A stretch of 38,596 nt of DNA. Source: Streptomyces gossypii. GTDB taxonomy: Bacteria > Actinomycetota > Actinomycetes > Streptomycetales > Streptomycetaceae. The DNA lies in the NCBI RefSeq assembly GCF_025165795.1, contig NZ_JAJAGO010000026.1, forward strand, positions 1 to 38,596, read 5' to 3'. Positions 30,358 through 36,678 of the stretch are shown here, in pieces (the first letter of the stretch is position 1; each line of letters starts with the position of its first letter). A program made the position numbers and the translations under genes. Under the pieces are notes generated by a model. It was not told where the DNA came from, did no database searches, and saw nothing but the letters and a program-made list of their open reading frames with translations.

Positions 30358-30741
30358 TCAGTCGGACATCGAGAACGGGGACACGAGGTCCCGGGCGATC
30401 TGCGGCAGCAACTGGTCCAGCAGCAGGCCGGAGCGGACTGCGCCGCTCGCGCCGCGGGGTATCCCGTCGGTCGCGACGGCGTGCGCGAAGGCCCCGGGCA
30501 GGCAGCGGCCGCAGGCGGCGAGGACGGCACGGCGGCCCGCCGTCTCCTGCCCGTACCCGAGGGGGACGAACGCGAGGAGCGCCACCTCTCCCACCTCCGG
30601 GAGCCGGACGGGGAGCACCACGGCCTCCCGGACGCAGGGCAGTTCGAGCAGTTCGCGCTCCAGGTCGAAGAGACCGGGCCCGAGACCGTCCTCCTCGGGC
30701 ATGCGGGGCTCGTGCTCCTCGGGTGCGTACGGCCGGCTCAT
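30358..30741 (-). CDS. Free-standing adenylation C-terminal subdomain
   Basis: A 127-aa protein that aligns along its length with the last 110 residues of the preceding ligase-like protein: LFDLERELLELPCVREAVVL parallels LFRLESDLLNLPCLRDTAVM, LLAFVPLGYG parallels IVAFIAVAVG, and IPRGASGAV parallels IPYSPTGRI. It is thus a duplicated ANL C-terminal subdomain without its large N-terminal domain. At the A10 position where the catalytic Lys belongs it has Ala101. ATG 30741 overlaps the ligase stop by 4 nt, so the two are co-translated and may form a complex. Function unknown; I know of no described equivalent. Confidence 0.72.
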   Translation of the reverse strand: MSRPYAPEEHEPRMPEEDGLGPGLFDLERELLELPCVREAVVLPVRLPEVGEVALLAFVPLGYGQETAGRRAVLAACGRCLPGAFAHAVATDGIPRGASGAVRSGLLLDQLLPQIARDLVSPFSMSD

Positions 30742-32384
30742 GCGGACAGCTCCCCGTGCATCGACTGCTCCAGCTGGTGGTTCAACGTGATGATCGGGAC
30801 TACCGCGTCGAGCAGCTCCGTGGTGCTGATCCGGCCGGTGGGACTGTACGGAATGGTGTCCACGGCGATCACATGGGCGGGCAGCGACGGGACGCGCCGG
30901 GCGCAGGCGGCGCTCAGCGCGGTGTATCCGCTGCCCTCCCGGCCGACGGCAACCGCGATGAAGGCGACGATCAGGGCGTCTCCGAGAGCGGGCACGTCGA
31001 CCCGCATCACGGCGGTGTCCCGCAGGCACGGCAGGTTGAGCAGGTCCGACTCCAGCCGGAACAGCGCCGCGTCGGCGTCGGTGTCCCGTGCCAGTGCGAC
31101 GGGCCCGGTGCTGCGCCCGGTCACCACGAGCCGGCCCCGCTCGTCCCGGTGGCCCAGGTCACCGGTGAGGAAGAACCGCTGGAGGTGTCCGTCGACGCGG
31201 ACGGTGGCGAAGGGGGTGTCACCTTCGAGGGCGTCGAGGTAGTTGTCCATCACCTGGTGCCCGGAGACCGCGAGGCGTCCGGTCCGGCCGTCGGGCAGCA
31301 CCGCGTCGTCCTCGCCCAGGACGACGAGGGTGCTGCCGAGGGTCGGCCGTCCGGAACGGGCGGGCGCGACGAGCGACTCCTCCGGCGGCATCACCATGGT
31401 GATGCCGGTCTCGGGCGTGGCCTCGGCCAGGTGCAGGACCGGGCCGAGGCGCTCCCAGGCGGTGTTGACACTCCAGCGGCCGAGGTGCCGTCCGAGCGTG
31501 AAGAGCGCGCGCAGCCGCGCCGTGCGCGCCAGGGTTTCCGAGGCCGGGTGGGCGAGCAGCCCGGTGAGTGCCCCGGGATCGATGGCCCCGGTGGTGACGT
31601 GCTCCTCGGTGATGATCCTTGCCAGTTCCTCCGGTGCGTCGTGCGGGGCCATGACGGCAGTGCCGCCGAGCGCCAGGAGCGTACGGGTGAGGACCAGGCC
31701 CATCGGCTCCCACGGGGGTGCCGCGCTGAGATGGATGTCGTCGGAGTCGAAGCCGAACTCGTCGACCAGGTCGACGAGCTGCCGGGGATCGGCCGCCAGG
31801 GGGCGCACCGCGAAGCGCGGTCCGCCGGTGCCGGTGCCGTCACCGGGGACGAGGGCGAGGTCGAGGCAGTCGTGCGAGCCATGCGAGTCGTGGGATTCGC
31901 GGGAGTCGGACTGCGGGAGTTCGCGGAGGGGTTCAGCGGTTCGCAGTTGGGCGAAGGTCACGGTGCCGGGGGCGTCGGGCCGCTCCCCTCCGGCCTCCAG
32001 GACGATCCGCAGGGCGCGCGGGCCCTCCGGCAGGGGGCAGGCGTCGAGCAGCGGCAGCTGTCCTTCGGCGACGAAGAGGAGGCCGGGCCTGATCTGGCCG
32101 AGGGCGCGGGTGAGGGCGTCGGTGCCGGGCGTGGGGTCCAGGGCGGTGCAGGAGATTCCGAGGGTGGCGCAGGCGGCCATGGCCACTGCCGTTTCCCATC
32201 GGGCGTCGGCCAGGAGCGCGGCGCGGGGGACGCGTCCCCCGGGAAGCCGTGCCGCCAGCCCGGCCGTCACGCGCTCCACGACGTCTTCGAAATCGGCCCA
32301 GCTCAGCCGGGTCCGGCCGGACACCAGGGCCGTACGGTCCGGACCGGCGGCGGCATGCCTCCGGATGTCGTCAAGCTTGATCAT
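30738..32384 (-). CDS. Degenerate ANL adenylation protein
   Basis: A 548-aa protein of the acyl-CoA synthetase/adenylation superfamily: LSWADFEDVVERVTAGLAARL at the start (residues 27-47), TGDLGHRDERGRLVVTGRS for A7-A8, and a C-terminal subdomain. The phosphate-binding A3 loop is GDGTGTGGPR (181-190) without the TSG-T-PK pattern, the A5 region reads LAEATPETG, and the A10 Lys is Arg518 (SPTGRI). Adenylation may be weak or absent. A Ser/His/Asp-rich run (SRESHDSHGSHD, 171-182 region) precedes the loop and looks inserted. ATG 32384 has GGGAG upstream and a candidate ARE 80 nt further up, so this is probably the first gene of an operon reaching to 24763. Confidence 0.78.
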   Translation of the reverse strand: MIKLDDIRRHAAAGPDRTALVSGRTRLSWADFEDVVERVTAGLAARLPGGRVPRAALLADARWETAVAMAACATLGISCTALDPTPGTDALTRALGQIRPGLLFVAEGQLPLLDACPLPEGPRALRIVLEAGGERPDAPGTVTFAQLRTAEPLRELPQSDSRESHDSHGSHDCLDLALVPGDGTGTGGPRFAVRPLAADPRQLVDLVDEFGFDSDDIHLSAAPPWEPMGLVLTRTLLALGGTAVMAPHDAPEELARIITEEHVTTGAIDPGALTGLLAHPASETLARTARLRALFTLGRHLGRWSVNTAWERLGPVLHLAEATPETGITMVMPPEESLVAPARSGRPTLGSTLVVLGEDDAVLPDGRTGRLAVSGHQVMDNYLDALEGDTPFATVRVDGHLQRFFLTGDLGHRDERGRLVVTGRSTGPVALARDTDADAALFRLESDLLNLPCLRDTAVMRVDVPALGDALIVAFIAVAVGREGSGYTALSAACARRVPSLPAHVIAVDTIPYSPTGRISTTELLDAVVPIITLNHQLEQSMHGELSA

Positions 32385-32463
32385 GTGGCTACTCCCGTGG
32401 TGGGTACGCCCTTGCGTCTCCGATTTCCGCGTCCGCTGGCTCCCGTAGGAGTTGGTGACGATG

Positions 32464-32490
32464 AAAACAAACCCGCATGCGGGTATGCAA
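32464..32490. promoter_or_regulatory. Candidate autoregulatory element 2 (ARE)
   Basis: AAACAAACCCGC-ATGCGGGTATGC: a central perfect 14-nt palindrome ACCCGCATGCGGGT with receptor-type outer half-sites. It lies 80 nt upstream of the adenylation-protein start and is the best of the three copies. Confidence 0.82.
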
Positions 32491-32492
32491 GA

Positions 32493-32523
32493 GGCGGGCC
32501 ATCGAAGTGTCCGATGACCCGCC
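32493..32523 (-). terminator. Hairpin after the ScbR-type gene
   Basis: GGCGGG and ATCG pair with CGAT and CCCGCC around a 7-nt loop with a 2x2 internal mismatch, 18 nt after the regulator's stop codon. No U-tract. Confidence 0.55.
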
Positions 32524-32540
32524 CCGTTTCCGTCAGGACG

Positions 32541-33218
32541 TCAGGAGCCCTCCTGGGCCCCCTCGTCGCGCACCGTCTCGGCCATCAGGCGGCGGCCGAG
32601 ATCCGGGGAGATGTCCAGCTGCGCCAGCACCGCGGGCACGGCGACGGACGGCATGAGATGCGAGTAGAGCGTCGCGATCTCCTGCTCCACGTCGCGGCGC
32701 CCGGTCATCACCTCCGACATCAGCTGCACCCCGGAGAAGGCGCCGACCAGCACCCGGGCGAAGGGGGCCACTTCCACGTGCGGAAGCAGTTCGCCCTGCG
32801 CCTTGGCCTCGGACAGAACGGTCACCTGATGCTCGACCCAGGCACCGTAGGGACGGCGGCGGTCCAGGACGTTGCCCAGGTCGATGGAGAGCCTGATGCT
32901 GCCCTGGAGCAGCTTGTCGAAGGTCAGGCGGTAGGCGACGAGCAGGGCCGAGTCCACCACGCCCTGCAGCTTCACCGGGCCGGAACGCGGCCCCGCCGTC
33001 CCCAGATGGCCGACCTGCCCGGAGACCTGTCCGTCGAGGACCTCCTGGGCCAGTTCCTCCTTGGAGGGGAAGTGGAAGTAGAAGGCCCCCTTCGTCACCC
33101 CGGCCCGGGTGTAGACGTCCGAGATCGTGGCCGCCCCGTAGCCCCGCTCGGCGAACACCTCGCCGGCGGCTTCGAGAACCGCCCGCCTCGTGATGACCGC
33201 ACGCTCCTGTTGTGCCAC
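32541..33218 (-). CDS. ScbR/ArpA-type gamma-butyrolactone receptor
   Basis: A 225-aa TetR-fold repressor. The DNA-binding domain reads ITRRAVLEAAGEVFAERGYG (9-28) followed by TISDVYTRAGVTKGAFYFHFPSKEELA in positions 31-57, almost the family consensus. The ligand domain has the expected helices with RLSIDLGNVLDRRRPYGAWVEHQ (about 108-130), including a Trp at the position used for autoregulator binding in CprB/ScbR relatives. GTG 33218 has GGGAGGA about 9 nt upstream. It is divergent from afsA across a 248-nt spacer with a candidate ARE, the standard receptor/synthase arrangement in which the receptor represses itself and the synthase. Confidence 0.93.
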   Translation of the reverse strand: MAQQERAVITRRAVLEAAGEVFAERGYGAATISDVYTRAGVTKGAFYFHFPSKEELAQEVLDGQVSGQVGHLGTAGPRSGPVKLQGVVDSALLVAYRLTFDKLLQGSIRLSIDLGNVLDRRRPYGAWVEHQVTVLSEAKAQGELLPHVEVAPFARVLVGAFSGVQLMSEVMTGRRDVEQEIATLYSHLMPSVAVPAVLAQLDISPDLGRRLMAETVRDEGAQEGS

Positions 33219-33290
33219 CTGGTCGGTCCTCCCGTCTCGCCAGCCACCATGGGCCGTTCACTCACGCGCTTTTGACGTACAAAGCATGGA

Positions 33291-33316
33291 AAAACAAACC
33301 CGCAAGCCTGTATCTT
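33291..33316. promoter_or_regulatory. Candidate autoregulatory element 3 (ARE)
   Basis: AAAACAAACCCGC-AAGCCTGTATCTT: the left half is identical over AAACAAACCCGCA to element 2, the right half is less symmetrical. It sits in the spacer between the receptor gene and afsA, about 75 nt upstream of the receptor start. Confidence 0.78.
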
Positions 33317-33382
33317 AATTACCGCTGGCGCCGGATAGCAAGATCACCCGTCGAAAGGCGCACATCAGGCCGCGCCCGCAAG

Positions 33383-33423
33383 AGCCTCCGCAGAGATATC
33401 CGCAGAGATATGAGCCTCCGCAG
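33383..33423 (+). repeat. 12-mer tandem repeat in the afsA leader
   Basis: CCGCAGAGATAT occurs twice head to tail (33388-33399, 33400-33411), and GAGCCTCCGCAG flanks it at 33383 and 33412. It lies 44-84 nt upstream of the afsA start and may sit in the promoter or mRNA leader. Confidence 0.8.
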
Positions 33424-33466
33424 CGAGCTGCCGAGGCTGACTGAACGTCACCGTTAGGGGAGAACA

Positions 33467-34450
33467 ATGACGTTACGTACTCGTGCACCGAAGGCCAGAC
33501 ACCCCCGCACCAACGCGTTAGCGGCCCACCGGGCCGTGCCGCCGGCCGCTCCACTCCGCCCGGCGCTCACACCGGTGGCCAAGGAGCTGGTCAACCGCAC
33601 CCACGCCGACGACGTCCTGCCCACCGGCTGGACGCGCCACAGCGAGACCCGTCTGTCGGTACGGGTCCGCTGGCTGCCCGACCACCGCCGGTTCCACCCG
33701 GTGGAGGGCCGCTATCCCAGCGCCCTCGTCCTGGAGACGGTCCGGCAGACGGGACTTCTGGTCTCGCACGCCGAGCTCGGCGTCCCCTTCGGCCACCACT
33801 TCGTGATGCGGGACCTGCGCCAGCAGTCCCTGCCGGAGGAGATGGCGGCCGGTGAAGACCCGGCGGAGGTCGTCGTCGAGGTGCACGTCGCGCAACTGCG
33901 CCGGCGCGGCACCGTGCCCGCCGACGTCGAGTTGCGCATGGCCCTGCACAGGGAGGGCCGGGCCGTGGCGGAGGGCGGCACCGGCTACAGCCTCATGTCG
34001 CCCGCTGCCTACAGCCGGATACGCGGTGAGCAGACCAGCCCCATGCCCGATCCGTCCACGCCGCTGCCCGCGCCGCTGAGCCCGCGGGCGGTCCGCCGCA
34101 CCGAGGCCGGGGATGTCGTCCTCTCCCCCACCGGCAGCCCCCGCCGCTGGCAGCTGCGCGCCGACACCGGCAACCTGGCGTTCTTCGACCACCCCAACGA
34201 CCACATCCCCGGCATGGTCCTGGTCGAGGCCGCCCACCAGGCCGCCTGTGTCGCCGCACCGCACGCCTCGTTCCTCGCCTCGGCCGCCGACCTGAGCTTC
34301 AGCCGCTACGTGGAGTTCGGCTCGCCCTGCTGGATCGAAGCGGAAGCCCCCCGTGAGACCGCCGACGGCGTCGCGGTGCGGGTCACCGGCCACCAGGACG
34401 GCCTGCCCGTCTTCGAGGCCCGGCTGCACGGGGCGGCCACGGCGGAATAG
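33467..34450 (+). CDS. AfsA-family butyrolactone/butenolide synthase
   Basis: A 327-aa protein with two AfsA hot-dog repeats. The first (about 45-165) contains VKELVNRTHADDVLPTGW, HPVEGRYPSALVLETVRQTG and VPFGHHFVMRDL in parts; the second (about 200-320) contains FFDHPNDHIPGMVLVEAAHQAA. AfsA joins a beta-keto acyl chain to dihydroxyacetone phosphate to begin autoregulator synthesis. ATG 33467 has GGGGAGAA upstream. Codons 3 and 18 are TTA (33473-33475, 33518-33520), so synthesis of the signal itself should depend on bldA. The downstream reductase- and epimerase-fold genes are probably its pathway partners. Confidence 0.92.
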   Translation: MTLRTRAPKARHPRTNALAAHRAVPPAAPLRPALTPVAKELVNRTHADDVLPTGWTRHSETRLSVRVRWLPDHRRFHPVEGRYPSALVLETVRQTGLLVSHAELGVPFGHHFVMRDLRQQSLPEEMAAGEDPAEVVVEVHVAQLRRRGTVPADVELRMALHREGRAVAEGGTGYSLMSPAAYSRIRGEQTSPMPDPSTPLPAPLSPRAVRRTEAGDVVLSPTGSPRRWQLRADTGNLAFFDHPNDHIPGMVLVEAAHQAACVAAPHASFLASAADLSFSRYVEFGSPCWIEAEAPRETADGVAVRVTGHQDGLPVFEARLHGAATAE

Positions 34451-34661
34451 CCCCGCGGTCAGCACCTCAGAGAGAACCGTGAACTGCCGCCAAGCGCCCG
34501 CGTGGTGAGGTCCCCCTGCCTCGCCGCGCGGGCGCGCGCCTCTCCTGCCGCCCCGTGGAGCGCCCCTGCACCACCGCGCACACGCCCGCCTTGTCCGACG
34601 AGACGAGCCCGACGTGAACCGCCTCCCCCGCACCGGCACCGGCACCGGCCCCGGCCCCCGC
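34451..34661. other. Gene-free spacer between convergent afsA and SDR genes
   Basis: 211 nt without a credible gene. It ends in a CACCGG hexamer run (34631-34650) followed by a C/G-rich stretch. No clear terminator hairpin seen. Confidence 0.6.
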
Positions 34662-35423
34662 TCAGCGCGCCGTCCAGCCACCGTCCACCGGCAGGGTCGC
34701 GCCGACGACGAACGAGGCACGGTCGCTGCACAGCCAGGCGGCGGCCTGGGCGATCTCCGCCGGCTCTGCGGCACGGGGCAGCAGCGCCAGCTTGAGCAGC
34801 TGTTCCTCCATGCCGGGCAGGCCCTCCAGCCAGCGCTCCACCATTTCGGTACGGGTGGTGCCGGGGGCCAGCGCGTTGACCCGGATGCCGTGCGCCGCGT
34901 ATTCGGCGGCGGCGGCCTTGGTCAGCCCGAGCACCGCGTGCTTGGAGGCCACGTACGGGGCGGCGACCGGGGTGGCGACCAAGCCCCCGGTGCTGCCGTT
35001 GTTCACGATGGCGCCGCCCCGCCCGAGCATCGCTTCGATCTCCAGCCGCATGCAGTTCCACACACCGCGCACATTGGTGTCCATGATCGCGTCGTAGGTG
35101 TCGTCGCCCATCAGATGCATCGGGGTCTGCCGCGCGCCGGTCCCGGCGTTGTTGAACGCCGCGTCCAGCCCGCCGAAGTGTGCGACGGCCGTGGCGACGG
35201 CGCGTTCCACCTCCTCGGCCCGGGTGACGTCGGCGATCGCGTACGCCGCCCGGTGGCCCTCCTCCCGCAGCTCGTCCACCAGCTCGGCGAGTCTGCGTTC
35301 ACGGCGGGCGACGAGGGTGACCGCCGCACCCTCCTCGCAGAACACCCGGGCGGCGGCAGCGCCGATCCCGCTGCTCGCACCGGTGATCAACGCGTGCTTG
35401 CCCCCGAGAAGATTTCTTGCCAT
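34662..35423 (-). CDS. Classical short-chain dehydrogenase (SDR)
   Basis: A 253-aa NAD(P)H oxidoreductase. Cofactor motif TGASSGIG (14-21), Arg pair VARRERR suggesting NADPH, NNAGTG (about 90), catalytic Ser in IVNNGSTGG and YVASK (about 155-159), and PVDGGW at the end are all present. ATG 35423 has no ribosome site in the 31 nt separating it from the divergent small gene, so the mRNA may be leaderless (an ATAATG string lies about 8 nt upstream). In autoregulator clusters similar enzymes reduce the 6-keto group of the lactone precursor; that is inferred from the nearby afsA. Confidence 0.88.
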   Translation of the reverse strand: MARNLLGGKHALITGASSGIGAAAARVFCEEGAAVTLVARRERRLAELVDELREEGHRAAYAIADVTRAEEVERAVATAVAHFGGLDAAFNNAGTGARQTPMHLMGDDTYDAIMDTNVRGVWNCMRLEIEAMLGRGGAIVNNGSTGGLVATPVAAPYVASKHAVLGLTKAAAAEYAAHGIRVNALAPGTTRTEMVERWLEGLPGMEEQLLKLALLPRAAEPAEIAQAAAWLCSDRASFVVGATLPVDGGWTAR

Positions 35424-35454
35424 ATCGCAACATTATCCGGAAGGACAACCTCCG

Positions 35455-35559
35455 ATGCCTTTTACGTCCATGGAAGTTCCCGATGACCGCGGCTTCCGCG
35501 CAGCCCCGCACCCGCACGGCCGCCGCACCGTCAACTACTGGAAGAGCGCGGGCAGATGA
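35455..35559 (+). CDS. Small 34-aa protein coupled to the epimerase gene
   Basis: ATG 35455 follows GGAAGGA at 9 nt. The 34-codon frame starts MPFTSMEVPDD, has a His/Arg-rich middle (HPHGRRTVNYW) and ends with TGA overlapping the epimerase ATG (ATGA). The coupling and ribosome site argue that it is translated. It is charged, with no membrane segment and no Cys; a leader peptide or small partner protein is possible. No family recognised. Confidence 0.6.
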   Translation: MPFTSMEVPDDRGFRAAPHPHGRRTVNYWKSAGR

Positions 35560-36518
35560 CCGGGCAGACGGTCCTCGTCACCGGCGGCACCGGCTTCGTC
35601 GGCGCCCGGGTCACCGCGCTGCTGGCCGACCGGAGCGGCCAGGCCGAACCCGCCGCGCGCGTACGCCTCCTCCTGCACCGCACCGGGCACCAGCCCACCC
35701 GCCAGGCGGAAGTGGAACCGGCGCACGCCGACCTCGCACGGCCCGAATCGCTGCGGGGCATCTGCGACGGCGTGCACACCGTGCTCCACCTGGCCTCCCA
35801 GATCGGCGGCGACCCCGAACTGTGCCGCGCGGTCAACGACGAGGGCACCCGGGCCCTGCTCGCCGAGGCCAGGCGGGCGGGCGTCACCCGGATCATCCAG
35901 CTGAGCACCACGGCGGTCTACCGGGACTCCCCGCACCGGGGCGCCCACGAGGAGGGCCTGCCGTACGGTCCGGCCTCGGTCACCAGTGCCTCCCGACTGG
36001 CCGGGGAAGCGCGGGTACGGGCGGCGGGCGGCGTGGTGCTGCGCCCGCACCTGGTCTACGGCACCGGGGACACCTGGGTGGTCCCCGCGCTGGCCGAGCT
36101 GCTGACCGCCCTGCCGTACTGGGTGGAGGGCGGCCGGGCACGGACCTCGCTGACCCGTGTGGACGACCTGGCGCGGGCGATCACCGGCCTGGCCCGTGCC
36201 AGGATGCTGCCCGCCGGTCGCGCCCTGCACGCCACGCACCCGAGGCCGGTCCTGATGCGGGACGTACTGACCGACGTGGCGCGCGGACTCCAACTGCCCC
36301 CGCCGGACGGAGACGTGTCGCGCCGGCGTGCACTCGAACTGCTCGGCGGCCCGGAGAACACGGTGTGGCGCCGCCGGCTCGGTCTCCTCACGGTCGACCA
36401 CTGGTACGACTCGTCCCGGCTGTGGCGGCTGCTCGGCCTCTCCCCGGGCCCGGAGTTCAGCGACGGCTTCGCGGGCTGCCTGCCGTGGTACCGGGCCGCG
36501 CTGGCGCCGCAGCGTTGA
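35556..36518 (+). CDS. NAD-dependent epimerase/dehydratase-like protein, altered active site
   Basis: A 320-aa extended-SDR protein. The cofactor motif VTGGTGFVGARV is intact and VLHLASQIGG, IIQLSTTAVYRD and LRPHLVYGTGD are typical strands. In place of YxxxK it reads TSASR (in SVTSASRLAGEA), so both catalytic residues are changed; the first part of the strand has PYGPAS, whose Tyr is too far away to substitute obviously. Homologous proteins accompany afsA in several Streptomyces signalling clusters. The start ATG overlaps the stop of the 34-aa gene. It may bind NAD(P) without classical epimerase chemistry, or use other residues. Confidence 0.82.
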   Translation: MTGQTVLVTGGTGFVGARVTALLADRSGQAEPAARVRLLLHRTGHQPTRQAEVEPAHADLARPESLRGICDGVHTVLHLASQIGGDPELCRAVNDEGTRALLAEARRAGVTRIIQLSTTAVYRDSPHRGAHEEGLPYGPASVTSASRLAGEARVRAAGGVVLRPHLVYGTGDTWVVPALAELLTALPYWVEGGRARTSLTRVDDLARAITGLARARMLPAGRALHATHPRPVLMRDVLTDVARGLQLPPPDGDVSRRRALELLGGPENTVWRRRLGLLTVDHWYDSSRLWRLLGLSPGPEFSDGFAGCLPWYRAALAPQR

Positions 36519-36678
36519 TCCGGGCACCGGGTGACCGGGCACTCTGTCACGGCGGCGGCTCCCCGAACATTCCCCGGGAGTGTGTCCAACGCCGCAGCGA
36601 CGTGACGGGTCGCCGCCGATAACCTACGAACCAGTAGCCCCGAGACGAGCACCCGATGACGAGTAGGAGCCGCCGGCC

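Noticed and set aside
30297..33275. A 992-codon plus-strand frame across the adenylation and LysR genes
   Set aside because: Arg/Gly/Pro-rich low-complexity composition, opposite to four genes with clear protein families. Treated as a shadow.
36519..36678. Attachment site or matching repeat at the right island edge
   Set aside because: I compared it by eye with the left edge and found no shared repeat. No tRNA or integrase gene is in the window.
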